Source of the DNA: Microvirga lupini
GTDB taxonomy: Bacteria > Pseudomonadota > Alphaproteobacteria > Rhizobiales > Beijerinckiaceae
Assembly (NCBI GenBank): GCA_000517005.1
Contig: KI911965.1
Coordinates: 163,220-227,074 of the forward strand
Length of the DNA: 63,855 nucleotides
Direction of reading: 5' to 3'
Shown here: positions 7,237 through 15,724 of the stretch, in pieces
How the letters are laid out: each line of letters opens with the position of its first letter
How positions within the stretch are numbered: the first letter of the stretch is position 1
Position numbers and translations under genes: made by a program
The notes under the pieces: generated by a model
Seen by the model: the letters and a program-made list of their open reading frames with translations, nothing else
Databases searched by the model: none
Told to the model about the DNA's origin: nothing

Positions 7237-8754
7237 ATGAACATTCCCCGCACCATCCGCCTCTCGCCCGATGATAACGTGGTCATCGCCATCGACCTTG
7301 TGAACCAGGGCGCCAACGCGGCGGGATTGACTGCCCGTGAGCGTATTCTGCGGGGCCACAAGATGGCTGCGGAGCCGATCCGCGAGGGTGAGCCGATCCG
7401 GAAGTTCGGTCAGATCATCGGCTTCGCCAAGACACACATTGCGCCTGGCGAATGGGTCCATGAGCACAATGTCGGTCTGCACGACTTCGAGCGCGATTAT
7501 GCGTTCTGCGTCGACGCGCGGGAGGACAATCTGCTTCCGCTCGAGATGCGCGCCACTTTCCAGGGATACCGCCGCGCTTCCGGCCGGACTGGCACGCGCA
7601 ACTATATCGGCATTCTGACATCGGTGAACTGCTCGGCCTCCGTCGCACGCTTCGCCGCGGCCGAAGTGGAGCGTTCCGGGATCCTGCGCGATTATCCCGG
7701 CATCGATGGTGTCGTCGCCATCGTCCACGGCACGGGATGCGGACACGCGGCTTATGGAGAGGGGTTCGATATCCTGCGCCGCACGCAGTGGGGCTATGCC
7801 AGCCACCCCAACTTCGCTGGCGTGATCATGGTCGGTCTCGGCTGCGAGGTATTTCAGATCGGCCGGATGAAGCAGGAATACGGCCTCACGGAAAGCGAAA
7901 CATTCCGCACGCTCACCATTCAGGAGACAGGCGGCACAAGGCGCACCGTGCAGGCCATCGTCGATGCGGTGAAGGACATGCTTCCGATCGCCGCCAAGGC
8001 TCAGCGCGAAACGCGTCCTGCATCGGAGCTGGTGCTCGCACTCCAATGCGGCGGTTCCGACGGCTACTCGGCCCTCACTGCCAACCCGGCTCTCGGTGTC
8101 GCCTCCGATCTGCTGGTACGCCACGGCGGAACGTCGATTCTGTCTGAGACGCCTGAGATCTATGGTGCGGAGCATCTGCTCACCCGACGCGCTGCCACCA
8201 GGGGGATCGGCGAAAAGCTCGTTTCGCGGATCAGATGGTGGGAGGATTACACCGCCCGCAACGGCGGCGAGATGAACAACAATCCGTCACCCGGCAACAA
8301 GGCGGGCGGGCTGACGACGATCCTCGAGAAATCCTTGGGCGCCGCGGCGAAGGGTGGACGCTCCACGCTTCGCGCCGTCTACGAATATGCGGAACTTGTG
8401 AAGGATCATGGTTTCGTCTACATGGATACGCCGGGCTACGATCCCGTCGCCGCAACGGGTCAGGTGGCTGGCGGCGCAAATTTGATCGCCTTTACCACCG
8501 GACGGGGCTCGGCTTTCGGCTGCAAGCCCGTTCCATCCCTGAAACTCGCCACGAACTCCGATATCTACCGCCGCATGCTGGACGACATGGACGTCAATTG
8601 CGGCGACATCCTCGACGGTGTTTCGCTGGAAGCGAAGGGAAGGGAGATCTTCGAGATCCTGCTGCGCGTCGCATCCGGAGAGCATACGAAATCGGAAGAT
8701 CTCGGTTATGGCGATCTTGAGTTCGTTCCCTGGCAGGTCGGCGCGGTCATGTGA
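7237..8754 (+). CDS. UxaA/GarD-family sugar-acid dehydratase (altronate or galactarate dehydratase)
   Basis: A 505-residue enzyme with an N-terminal SAF domain (about residues 1-95, including GEPIRKFGQIIGFAKTHI and EWVHEHNVGLHDF) fused to the large UxaA/GarD catalytic region. That region is marked by GYRRASGRTGTRNYIGILTS, HGTGCGHAAYGEG, ALQCGGSDGYSALTANPALG and NNNPSPGNKAGGLTTILEKS. The family removes water from aldonates or aldarates using a metal ion. It is the last gene of the TRAP operon, so its substrate is presumably what the transporter brings in. Whether that is D-altronate, galactarate or another acid cannot be decided from sequence here. Confidence 0.88.
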   Translation: MNIPRTIRLSPDDNVVIAIDLVNQGANAAGLTARERILRGHKMAAEPIREGEPIRKFGQIIGFAKTHIAPGEWVHEHNVGLHDFERDYAFCVDAREDNLLPLEMRATFQGYRRASGRTGTRNYIGILTSVNCSASVARFAAAEVERSGILRDYPGIDGVVAIVHGTGCGHAAYGEGFDILRRTQWGYASHPNFAGVIMVGLGCEVFQIGRMKQEYGLTESETFRTLTIQETGGTRRTVQAIVDAVKDMLPIAAKAQRETRPASELVLALQCGGSDGYSALTANPALGVASDLLVRHGGTSILSETPEIYGAEHLLTRRAATRGIGEKLVSRIRWWEDYTARNGGEMNNNPSPGNKAGGLTTILEKSLGAAAKGGRSTLRAVYEYAELVKDHGFVYMDTPGYDPVAATGQVAGGANLIAFTTGRGSAFGCKPVPSLKLATNSDIYRRMLDDMDVNCGDILDGVSLEAKGREIFEILLRVASGEHTKSEDLGYGDLEFVPWQVGAVM

Positions 8755-9090
8755 TTGAACTCAAGAAACATTATTGCATTTCAATTTGGTCTCGCGCGCA
8801 GATCTCGTGCGACAAATCTTCCTCAAAGGAGGATCGTTAACCAAATGGTAACCATAGCAAAGCGATGATCTTTGCGCTGATCCACACGCGGATCAACACT
8901 CTCCCAAATGCGAACGGGGCGCGGATGTATCGCCTCGCTTCGCTTTGGGATGCAGGGGCCGAGCCCACGGCAACACAGATCCGTCACGAGAGTCGGGCTC
9001 GACGGTGCTCAACTTCTTCTCAAGTTCCTGATGTCCTCATCCAAGCCATCGGATGAGCCGACCGAAGGCAGATCAAGGTCGTCACTGCTC

Positions 9091-9258
9091 TTAGCCGAGG
9101 ACGTAAAAAGCTGCCCCAAGCGCTGCAATCGCACCAACGAATGCATAAGGATACCAAGCTGGAAAAGGCTTGTCGTGACCGTTGAAGCTCAAGCACGATC
9201 TCCCGAGGTAAGAGGCACGTTCTCTCTTCTCTACGCAAAATGGTATTTTCGTGGAATC
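9091..9258 (-). CDS. Possible small membrane protein (weak)
   Basis: A minus-strand frame ends with FNGHDKPFPAWYPYAFVGAI followed by AALGAAFYVLG and a stop. This is one plausible transmembrane helix after a proline/aromatic-rich stretch, unlike the random frames around it. The beginning is uncertain: the ATG at 9258 opens MSPQTDSTKIPF, but no good ribosome site is visible. It could be a real small inner-membrane protein or the remnant of a decayed gene. I do not recognise a family. Confidence 0.25.
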   Translation of the reverse strand, partial: DSTKIPFCVEKRERASYLGRSCLSFNGHDKPFPAWYPYAFVGAIAALGAAFYVLG

Positions 9259-9421
9259 CGTTTGAGGACTCATGGCGGTCGACCTCCCGTCCACAGGCTG
9301 GGGATGAAGCGAGGATGAGCCCCGGCACGACTCATCATGGCGTCGTGGAATGCAGGAAATTTACTTTGAAGCTCTTTTAAAGAAGCGATTTCCATCCCGA
9401 TCTCAAAGCTCTAGCGTCTGT

Positions 9422-9438
9422 TTTAGAATACCTCTGAT
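9422..9438. promoter_or_regulatory. Candidate iron-responsive (Irr ICE-like) box
   Basis: TTTAGAA, three bases, then CTCTGAT. The left arm equals the ICE half-site bound by the alphaproteobacterial regulator Irr; the right arm matches only about four of seven positions. It lies about 190 bases upstream of the secreted-protein/exbB/exbD/tonB cluster, whose homologues are commonly iron regulated. This is a weak match. Confidence 0.25.
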
Positions 9439-9627
9439 TTTCTCCTAAGCCCTTGATCAATCTGAATTCTTTCAGATATCTCATCAGGGCTGCCCACGGG
9501 GAAATCTCCCGGTTTCGGGCATTCGATTGATTTGCCGAAGACACCTGCGCTCAGCGTCTCCATTGGAGACTCTGAAACTGCGCATCGCATCGGACAATCG
9601 CTCGCCAACATGAGGGAGAGTGAGTTC

Positions 9628-10095
9628 ATGGGCATGAGTACCTGGAATGAGCCTGGATTTGCAGCCGGCAGCATCTTTGCCTGCCTGGCCCTGCTCCTGC
9701 CTTTCACCGGGACGGCTCTCGCTCAGGACAATGCGACGCCTTCAAGCCCGTTGCGCATCGAACTGAACAAGATCGAGGCATCGGGAGACAGCTGCAGAAC
9801 CTATTTCCTCATCGACAATCAAAAGGGCGAGAACTGGAAATCGCTGAAGCTCGATCTGTTCGCTCTCGATACCGATGGCGTGGCAGCCAAGAGGCTTGCC
9901 GTGGAGGTCGGCCCAGTGCCTCGCCGCAAGACACTCATCAAGCTCTTCGATTTTCCGGGGCTGAACTGCTCGCGCTTCGGGCGTGTTCTCCTCAACGATG
10001 TCCTGACCTGTGAGGGCGCGACAAGTTCACGGGAGGATTGCCTGTCGGTGATCGAGACGGCCTCCAAGATCGACACCGTATCCTTCGTGAAGTGA
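9628..10095 (+). CDS. Secreted conserved hypothetical protein upstream of ExbB
   Basis: A 155-residue protein. A signal peptide (FAAGSIFACLALLLPFTGTA, cleavage near ALAQ) precedes a compact domain with two cysteines in CRTYFLIDNQKGENWKSLKL and LNCSRFGRVLLNDVLTCEG that could form periplasmic disulfides. The first ATG of the frame (9610) has no ribosome site; the ATG at 9628 follows GGGAG. It sits 10 bases before exbB. Homologues in this position occur in other Hyphomicrobiales as far as I recall, so it is probably an accessory periplasmic protein of the TonB energy system. Its function is unknown. Confidence 0.72.
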   Translation: MGMSTWNEPGFAAGSIFACLALLLPFTGTALAQDNATPSSPLRIELNKIEASGDSCRTYFLIDNQKGENWKSLKLDLFALDTDGVAAKRLAVEVGPVPRRKTLIKLFDFPGLNCSRFGRVLLNDVLTCEGATSSREDCLSVIETASKIDTVSFVK

Positions 10096-10105
10096 GATTG
10101 CCATC

Positions 10106-10792
10106 ATGAACGAGACCATGCCCGCAGCTACGCATGACATGTCCTTCCTCGGCCTGTTTCTGCAAGCCGATCCGATCGTCAAGAGCGTCATGATCCTGCT
10201 CGTTCTGGCATCTCTCGGCTGCTGGACGATCGTCTTCGAGAAGCTTCTGCGCTTCAGAACCATCCGTCGTCAGGCCCGCGCATTCGAGGCTGCAGCCCGT
10301 TCGGGCGAGAGGCTGACGCCGCAGATGGCTGGAGCAACGGGCCGGATCGTCACGGCCGGCCATGAGGCATGGCGCGACCAGGACGTCTCCGAGAGCCGCG
10401 CGGAGCGGCGGGAGCGCATTGAGCGGGCCATGCGGGCTGCGCTCTCCGCCGATATGCGCCAGCTTCAGGTCGGCTTGCCGTTTCTCGCCACCATCGGCTC
10501 GGCCGCACCCTTCATCGGTCTGTTCGGTACGGTGTGGGGCATCATGAGCTCGTTCTCCGCCATTGCGGCGAGCCAGGATACGAGCCTCTCCGTTGTGGCG
10601 CCCGGCATTGCGGAAGCCCTGTTTGCAACCGCCATCGGCCTCGTGGCCGCCATTCCGGCCGTGATCGCCTACAACAAGCTGACGACCGATCTAGGCCGCC
10701 TGCAGCAATCCTTCGCCGCCGGCATCACGGCGCTCGGCGACCGTCTGGCGCGTGACCGTAAGCCCCACGTTCGAGCAGAGGCTGCCGAATAA
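10106..10792 (+). CDS. exbB: ExbB-type proton channel subunit (MotA/TolQ/ExbB family)
   Basis: A 228-residue inner-membrane protein with three predicted helices: one near residues 20-42 (SVMILLVLASLGCWTIVFEK) and two in the C-terminal half (PFLATIGSAAPFIGLFGTVW; GIAEALFATAIGLVAAIPAV). The last two carry the family signature. With ExbD it forms the proton-driven motor that energises TonB for outer-membrane uptake of iron chelates and similar ligands. TolQ is the main alternative, but the following gene is a TonB-type protein and no tolA, tolB or pal is present, so ExbB is preferred. Its stop overlaps the exbD start by one base. Confidence 0.88.
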   Translation: MNETMPAATHDMSFLGLFLQADPIVKSVMILLVLASLGCWTIVFEKLLRFRTIRRQARAFEAAARSGERLTPQMAGATGRIVTAGHEAWRDQDVSESRAERRERIERAMRAALSADMRQLQVGLPFLATIGSAAPFIGLFGTVWGIMSSFSAIAASQDTSLSVVAPGIAEALFATAIGLVAAIPAVIAYNKLTTDLGRLQQSFAAGITALGDRLARDRKPHVRAEAAE

Positions 10793-11238
10793 TGGGTATG
10801 GGACCTATCCGGACGCAGGACACGGACGACGAGTTCGGGGCTGCTCCCCTGTCCGAGATCAACGTCACGCCGCTCGTGGACGTGATGCTCGTTCTGCTTA
10901 TCATCTTCATGGTGGCCGCCCCCCTCATGACTGTCGGCGTGCCTGTGCAGCTGCCGAAGACAGCGGCCCCGAAAGTGTCGCAGCCGAAGCAGCCGGTCGT
11001 GGTCACCATCGACGCACAGGGTCAGCCGTTCCTCGACAAGGAACCCCTTGCACCTGAGACCATGATGCCGCGCCTGCGGCAGCTCGCGAGCGTGGACCCG
11101 AGCCAGGTTGTCCTGGTTCGCGGCGACAAGGCCGTTCCTTACGGGCGCATCATCGAAATCATGGGCCAGATCAATGCGGCCGGCTTCAGCAAGGTATCGC
11201 TGATCGTGCAAGCCCAGAGCGGAACACCGGCTCAGTAG
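10792..11238 (+). CDS. exbD: ExbD-type biopolymer transport protein
   Basis: A 148-residue protein with a cytoplasmic N-terminus, one helix (VMLVLLIIFMVAAPLM) and a periplasmic domain. The essential proton-carrying aspartate is D30 in INVTPLVDVMLVLL. The C-terminal half (VVLVRGDKAVPYGRIIEIMG) matches the ExbD/TolR fold. Translation is coupled to exbB through a TAATG junction. It partners with ExbB and the TonB-like protein downstream. Confidence 0.9.
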   Translation: MGMGPIRTQDTDDEFGAAPLSEINVTPLVDVMLVLLIIFMVAAPLMTVGVPVQLPKTAAPKVSQPKQPVVVTIDAQGQPFLDKEPLAPETMMPRLRQLASVDPSQVVLVRGDKAVPYGRIIEIMGQINAAGFSKVSLIVQAQSGTPAQ

Positions 11239-11255
11239 GATCTGAAGCAAGTCCG

Positions 11256-12113
11256 ATGTCCGTTCAAACTCTCAGACCGACGCAGGAGCCGAGCCGGCTC
11301 GGGATTGCCTTCCTCACGGCCCTGCTTCTGCACGGAGCCGCCCTGACGGCCGTGACCTTCTGGCCATCTGACAAGACGGAAGCACCCGGCGAGCAGGAGA
11401 TCACCATCGATTTCGCACCCGCGCTCGAAGAGATCGTATCGGCAGAGCCGGCGGTGGTGCAGGCCCAAGAGGTACCTCCCATCGAGGCAGAGCCAATCGA
11501 GACTGAAACGACCGAAGAGCAGCCTCCTGAGGAGATCGTCGAAGCTCAGCCTCAGGAAATAACCGAGGTCGCGCCTATCGAAGCACTTCCAGTTGAACCA
11601 GAGACAACTGATACAGAGGCTGTCGTTGCCCTCCCGCCACCCGAAACGGTCATCGCGAAACCTGTCGTGGAGAAGCCCGCACCCAAAAAGGAGCCACCAC
11701 GTAAGCCAGTGGAACGCAAGCCACCGCCGCGCCGGACGATTGCCGAACAGCGGCCTCCATCCGAAGCGCGCCAAGGACAAGCTTCAGCTTCTCGCGAGAA
11801 CATGGGCGGTGCGGCAGCTTCAGCTGATCCGAATGTTCTGAACAGTTACAAAGCAAGCCTTAGATCAGCCTTGCAAAGGCGCCTGCGTCTCAATGGCACG
11901 CGAATCCAAGGCGCTACCGGTTCTGCACGGGTACGGTTTACTTTGGACCGATCCGGCCGCATCGTCAGTTCATCTCTTGTAAGTAGCTCTGGTAATCCTG
12001 CGATTGATCAGGCTGTTCTCGCGACAGTAAACCCAGGATCTTCCCTCCCTGCTGTACCCGCCTCCATTTCGGAGTTCTCTTACAACATACCGCTAGGCTT
12101 TACTTCGCGCTGA
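11256..12113 (+). CDS. tonB: TonB-like energy transducer
   Basis: A 285-residue protein with the TonB plan. An N-terminal anchor (RLGIAFLTALLLHGAALTAV, near residues 10-32, with the conserved-type histidine in LLHGA) is followed by a long region rich in Pro, Glu and Thr/Val (about 45-150), then a basic Lys/Pro stretch. The C-terminal TonB domain (about 200-285) contains GSARVRFTLDRSGRIVSSSL and NPAIDQAVLATVNPGSSLPA. The protein spans the periplasm and couples ExbBD to TonB-dependent receptors; no receptor gene is in the window. Base composition becomes AT-richer in the last 250 bases. Confidence 0.88.
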   Translation: MSVQTLRPTQEPSRLGIAFLTALLLHGAALTAVTFWPSDKTEAPGEQEITIDFAPALEEIVSAEPAVVQAQEVPPIEAEPIETETTEEQPPEEIVEAQPQEITEVAPIEALPVEPETTDTEAVVALPPPETVIAKPVVEKPAPKKEPPRKPVERKPPPRRTIAEQRPPSEARQGQASASRENMGGAAASADPNVLNSYKASLRSALQRRLRLNGTRIQGATGSARVRFTLDRSGRIVSSSLVSSSGNPAIDQAVLATVNPGSSLPAVPASISEFSYNIPLGFTSR

Positions 12114-12250
12114 ATGCAGCTCCGAACCGATCTATCACAGCGAACTTGACGGTCGCTGGATCAAGTCTACCCTGTTCCTCAATAACGCCAACCATCGTTT
12201 TCGTGAGAACGCGATGGTATGAGCTGCATCTAACGACAGGGAGAAGCGCT

Positions 12251-12415
12251 ATGGCCGAGGAGGCATTTGCGTCGACAGGCAATTTGTCCGTTGCGACGGT
12301 GTCGTTTATCGAGATCAGGCCGGATCTGGATGCCTTCACGGTCGGAGACCCCACTTCCGGCATCGTCGGTAGTGGTGCCGGCTGCATGGTCATCGATGGC
12401 CAGGCTACGCCATGA
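12251..12415 (+). CDS. Small hypothetical ORF coupled to the FAD monooxygenase
   Basis: A 54-codon frame (MAEEAFASTG to MVIDGQATP) begins at an ATG with a good AGGGAGAAG ribosome site at 12238-12246. It ends in an ATGA overlap with the monooxygenase start. No family is recognised, and the composition is not strongly protein-like. It may be a leader peptide that sets translation of the next gene, or simply a fortuitous frame. Confidence 0.3.
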   Translation: MAEEAFASTGNLSVATVSFIEIRPDLDAFTVGDPTSGIVGSGAGCMVIDGQATP

Positions 12416-14016
12416 ACACCCGCAGGATTCTCTACCAGTTCGGCTACCGTCGCAGCGCGGATCAGGATCGTCCCTCGCCGGCCCGCCACCCTGTCGTTGT
12501 CGTCGGTGCAGGCCCCGTCGGGCTGTGCACCGCTATCGACCTGGCACAGCGCGGCGTGCCCGTGGTGCTTCTCGACGATGCCGATCGGATCGGGGAAGGA
12601 TCACGCGGCATCTGCTATGCCAAGCGCACGCTCGAAATCCTCGACCGACTCGGCGTTGCCGAAACGTGCCTCGAGAAAGGCGTGACCTGGAAACTCGGCA
12701 AGGTATTTCAGCGCAACGATCAGCTCTATGCCTTCAACCTGTTGCCCGAGGACGGGCACAAGATGCCGGCTTTCATCAATCTCCAGCAATATTATCTTGA
12801 GCATGCGCTCGTGGAACGTGCTGCGGAGCTGCCCCATCTCGACCTCCGCTGGCGCAACAAGGTGAGCGGCCTCAAGCGCCGCAATGACGGCGTGTCGCTC
12901 ACCATCGAGACGCCCGAGGGATCCTACGATCTCGACGCCGATTGGCTGGTGTCGGCCGACGGCGCGCGTTCGGCTCTACGCGGGATGCTCGGGCTCGATT
13001 TCCAGGGCGAAGTCTTCGAGGATCGCTTTCTCATCGCGGATGTGAAGATGAAGGGCGATTTTCCACCCGAGCGCTGGTTCTGGTTCGATCCGCCCTTCCA
13101 TAACGGCCGCTCCGCACTTCTTCACAAGCAGCCGGACGATGTCTGGCGCATCGACCTGCAGCTCGGTCCCGATGCGGACGCGAAGGCCGAGCAGGCGCCT
13201 GAACGCGTGATCCCCCGGATCAGCAAGATGCTGGGACATGATGCCTTCACGCTCGAATGGGTGTCGGTCTACACGTTTCAGTGCCGGCGACTGGAGCGTT
13301 TCGTGCATGGCCGTGTGGTCTTTGCTGGCGACGCCGCGCACCAAGTTTCACCCTTCGGGGCACGCGGCGCGAACTCCGGCATCCAGGATGCGGAGAACCT
13401 TGCCTGGAAGCTCGCGCTCTTCCTCAGAGGCGAAGCGCCCGAGAGCCTGATCGACACCTATGACCTCGAACGCTCTGCCGCCGCGGACGAGAATATCGGC
13501 CATTCGACTCGCTCAACGGATTTCATCGCTCCGCGCTCGGCGCAAGAGTTGCGCTTTCGCGATGCAACTCTTGCTCTCGCGCGTCACGCACCCTTTGCCA
13601 AGCGGATGGTGAATTCCGGCAGGCTGTCGATGCCATCGACCTATGAAACGCCTCTGTCGACACCGGATGAGGACGCCTGGTCCGGTTCCGCCCGCCTTGG
13701 CGCACCTCTGCCCGACGCGCCGATGCGTAACCGCAACGGTCAGCCGATCTGGCTCCTTGAAGCGCTGGGCGGTGAGGAAACCTTCATCCATGTGCCTAAC
13801 GGAGAACCGCCACCGACTAGCGCTCGCGTCCTCGTCATCGGCGAAGACCTTGTCGATGAGAGAGGATTTTTCACCCAGCGCTTCGACGCCACACCTGGCA
13901 GCACTTACCTCATTCGTCCGGATCAGCACCTTGCGGCACGCTGGCGCCACGCGACGGCATCGCTGATCGAGCGCGCCTCCCATCGTATGAGAGGATTCGA
14001 GGGAGAGCACGCATGA
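12412..14016 (+). CDS. FAD-dependent aromatic-ring monooxygenase (PheA/TfdB/MhpA-like)
   Basis: A 534-residue class A flavoprotein hydroxylase. The Rossmann FAD motif GAGPVG is at 32-37; LVSADGARSALRGMLGLDFQ holds the DG motif; GDAAHQVSPFGARGANSGIQ is the second FAD-binding motif. A thioredoxin-like C-terminal region follows (from about 430). Such enzymes hydroxylate phenolic acids using NAD(P)H and oxygen. The substrate is not predictable; 3-hydroxyphenylpropionate or hydroxybenzoate types are the nearest known groups. It overlaps the DUF2783 gene by four bases. The nearby phenylacetate and ABC-transport genes are consistent with an aromatic-acid role. Confidence 0.85.
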   Translation: MNTRRILYQFGYRRSADQDRPSPARHPVVVVGAGPVGLCTAIDLAQRGVPVVLLDDADRIGEGSRGICYAKRTLEILDRLGVAETCLEKGVTWKLGKVFQRNDQLYAFNLLPEDGHKMPAFINLQQYYLEHALVERAAELPHLDLRWRNKVSGLKRRNDGVSLTIETPEGSYDLDADWLVSADGARSALRGMLGLDFQGEVFEDRFLIADVKMKGDFPPERWFWFDPPFHNGRSALLHKQPDDVWRIDLQLGPDADAKAEQAPERVIPRISKMLGHDAFTLEWVSVYTFQCRRLERFVHGRVVFAGDAAHQVSPFGARGANSGIQDAENLAWKLALFLRGEAPESLIDTYDLERSAAADENIGHSTRSTDFIAPRSAQELRFRDATLALARHAPFAKRMVNSGRLSMPSTYETPLSTPDEDAWSGSARLGAPLPDAPMRNRNGQPIWLLEALGGEETFIHVPNGEPPPTSARVLVIGEDLVDERGFFTQRFDATPGSTYLIRPDQHLAARWRHATASLIERASHRMRGFEGEHA

Positions 14017-14231
14017 CGGCCCTTGTTACAGAAAGTCGTTTTCCCGATCCGGATCGTGCCTATCGTGCGTTGATCGAGGCGCATCGGGGATTGTCGGACC
14101 AGGAGAGCGCTGCACTCAACACCTCTCTCGTGCTGATCCTCGCCAATCATATTGGCGATCACACCGTGCTTCAGGAGGCTCTCGCTCTCGCAAAGCAAAG
14201 CATCGATCAGACGCAATCGGCATCAGGGTGA
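14013..14231 (+). CDS. DUF2783 domain-containing small protein
   Basis: A 72-residue soluble protein with FPDPDRAYRALIEAHRGLSD and ESAALNTSLVLILANHIGDH, the recognisable DUF2783 pattern. Family members usually follow a FAD-dependent aromatic monooxygenase gene, as here: ATG and TGA overlap at 14013-14016. This implies co-translation and perhaps a helper role for that enzyme. No catalytic residues are evident. Confidence 0.8.
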   Translation: MTALVTESRFPDPDRAYRALIEAHRGLSDQESAALNTSLVLILANHIGDHTVLQEALALAKQSIDQTQSASG

Positions 14232-14244
14232 TGGGGAAGGTTAA

Positions 14245-14967
14245 TCACTCGATGCCGAGATAAGCTGCCTTGACTTGCGGATCCGCAAGCAGCGCCGAGC
14301 CCGCACCGCTGTGAGCCACTTTGCCTGTTTCCAGCACATAGCCCCTATCGGCAATGGCCAAAGCCGCGCTGGCATTCTGCTCGACGAGAAGGACCGTGAT
14401 GCCTTCTTTCTTGAGCGAGACGATAGCGTCCAGGATTTGATCGACCAGGAGCGGCGACAGACCGAGCGATGGCTCATCCAGGAGCAGAAGCTTGGGACGG
14501 CCCATGAGTGCGCGGCCGATCGCCAGCATCTGCTGCTGACCGCCTGACAGTCCCCCTGCCAAAAGATGCCGCTTCTCGGCCAGAATCGGAAACATCGCAA
14601 AGATGCGATCGCGATCCTGATCGATCTCTCTGTCGCGCCGCCTGTAGGCGCCAAGCCGCAAATTGTCCTCGACCGTCAGCGGTCCGAACACCTGCCGGCC
14701 TTCCGGCGATTGCGTGATCCCCAGCTCCACCCTCTGGTGAGGCGGTAGGCGATCGATACGCTGTCCCTTGAAGCGGATTTCGCCACCGGTGATCGGTTGA
14801 ACGCCGGAGAGCGTACGGAGCAACGTGGTTTTGCCCGCACCATTCGAGCCGACCAACGCCACGATCTCGCCGGCCATGACCTCAAGATTGACGCCCTTGA
14901 GCACCTCGATCCGGCCATAGGCGCTGCGCAGGTCCTTCACTTCAAGCAGGGGCAGCCTCCCGTGCAC
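14245..14967 (-). CDS. livF: Branched-chain amino acid-type ABC transporter ATPase (LivF)
   Basis: The protein starts near LPLLEVKDLRSAYGRIEVLK and has Walker A GSNGAGKTT, the signature LSGGQQQM and Walker B with catalytic Glu in KLLLLDEPSLGLSPLL, followed by the switch histidine region VLLVEQNA. Start choice is uncertain. The GTG at 14967 gives a normal-length protein of 240 residues. An ATG at 15006 has a perfect-looking GGGAGGTG site but would overlap livG by 65 bases, and that site is also codons of the conserved livG REVRDDP motif. It works with LivG on the LivHM pore. Confidence 0.88.
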   Translation of the reverse strand: MHGRLPLLEVKDLRSAYGRIEVLKGVNLEVMAGEIVALVGSNGAGKTTLLRTLSGVQPITGGEIRFKGQRIDRLPPHQRVELGITQSPEGRQVFGPLTVEDNLRLGAYRRRDREIDQDRDRIFAMFPILAEKRHLLAGGLSGGQQQMLAIGRALMGRPKLLLLDEPSLGLSPLLVDQILDAIVSLKKEGITVLLVEQNASAALAIADRGYVLETGKVAHSGAGSALLADPQVKAAYLGIE

Positions 14968-15724
14968 CGTGCTGTCCCAGATAAGCCTCAAGGACCCTTG
15001 GATCATCGCGCACCTCCCGGGGCGTTCCTTCGGCCAGGGGTCTTCCACGCTCGAGCACGAGGATCCTGTCGGAGATCTTCATCACGAGCTTCATGTCGTG
15101 CTCGACAAGAACGACGGCCACTCCCCGGTCGGCGACCTGTTTGATCAGGTGATCGATCTCTTCGGTTTCCACCGCGTTGCAGCCTGCGGCAGGCTCGTCG
15201 AGGAGAAGCACGCGCGGTTCCGCGGCAAGCGCACGGGCGATTTCGAGACGCTTGCAGGCCCCGTAGGGAAGTGAACCTGCGGAAACATCCGCAACATCCT
15301 TCAAGCCCACAGAGGCGAGAAGATCGAGAGCGGCCATCCGCGTTTCGCGATTCTGGCGCGTGACGGAAGGTGTTCGGAACAAGGCTGGCAGAAGGCTGCA
15401 CCTTTCCCGCAGATGGCGCCCCACCATCACGTTCTCGCAGGCTGTCATCCGCTGGAAAATCTGCAGGTTCTGGAAGGTTCGGGACAAACCGCGCGCAGCC
15501 AGCTTGTGAGGCGCGAGCCCCGTCACATTCTCGTCATCGAGATGAATCGACCCGCGGCTTGCCGCATACACACCGGACACGATGTTGAAAAGAGTGGTCT
15601 TCCCGGCGCCGTTCGGACCGATGATCGACAGGATCTGCCCGGGGCTGACCGAGAAGCTCACGCCGTCGACGGCTTTCACGCCACCAAAGGAAATGCCGAT
15701 ATCGGTTGCCTTCAGGATGCTCAT
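14942..15724 (-). CDS. livG: Branched-chain amino acid-type ABC transporter ATPase (LivG)
   Basis: A 260-residue ATPase. It has Walker A GPNGAGKTT, the long LivG-type helical insert (NVMVGRHLRERCSLLPALFR), a variant signature LPYGACKRLEIARAL (usually LSYGQQR in the family), Walker B RVLLLDEPAAG and the H-loop LVEHDMKLVM. The start at 15724 follows GGAGGG; upstream translation in this frame belongs to the livM strand in another frame. It overlaps livM by four bases and livF by about 26. The A-C substitution in the signature loop is unusual, but the loop is otherwise intact. Confidence 0.9.
   Translation of the reverse strand: MSILKATDIGISFGGVKAVDGVSFSVSPGQILSIIGPNGAGKTTLFNIVSGVYAASRGSIHLDDENVTGLAPHKLAARGLSRTFQNLQIFQRMTACENVMVGRHLRERCSLLPALFRTPSVTRQNRETRMAALDLLASVGLKDVADVSAGSLPYGACKRLEIARALAAEPRVLLLDEPAAGCNAVETEEIDHLIKQVADRGVAVVLVEHDMKLVMKISDRILVLERGRPLAEGTPREVRDDPRVLEAYLGQHGAREAAPA

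Larger units (their letters stand above)
8755..9627. other. Long intergenic region upstream of the exbBD-tonB cluster
   Basis: About 870 bases without a convincing gene. Small frames exist, the best being a minus-strand one ending at 9091 (listed separately). Near 9360-9440 the DNA is AT-richer and contains two iron-box-like sequences: an imperfect palindrome around 9364-9382 and TTTAGAA-N3-CTCTGAT at 9422-9438. I see no RNA gene or terminator that I can defend. Confidence 0.4.
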
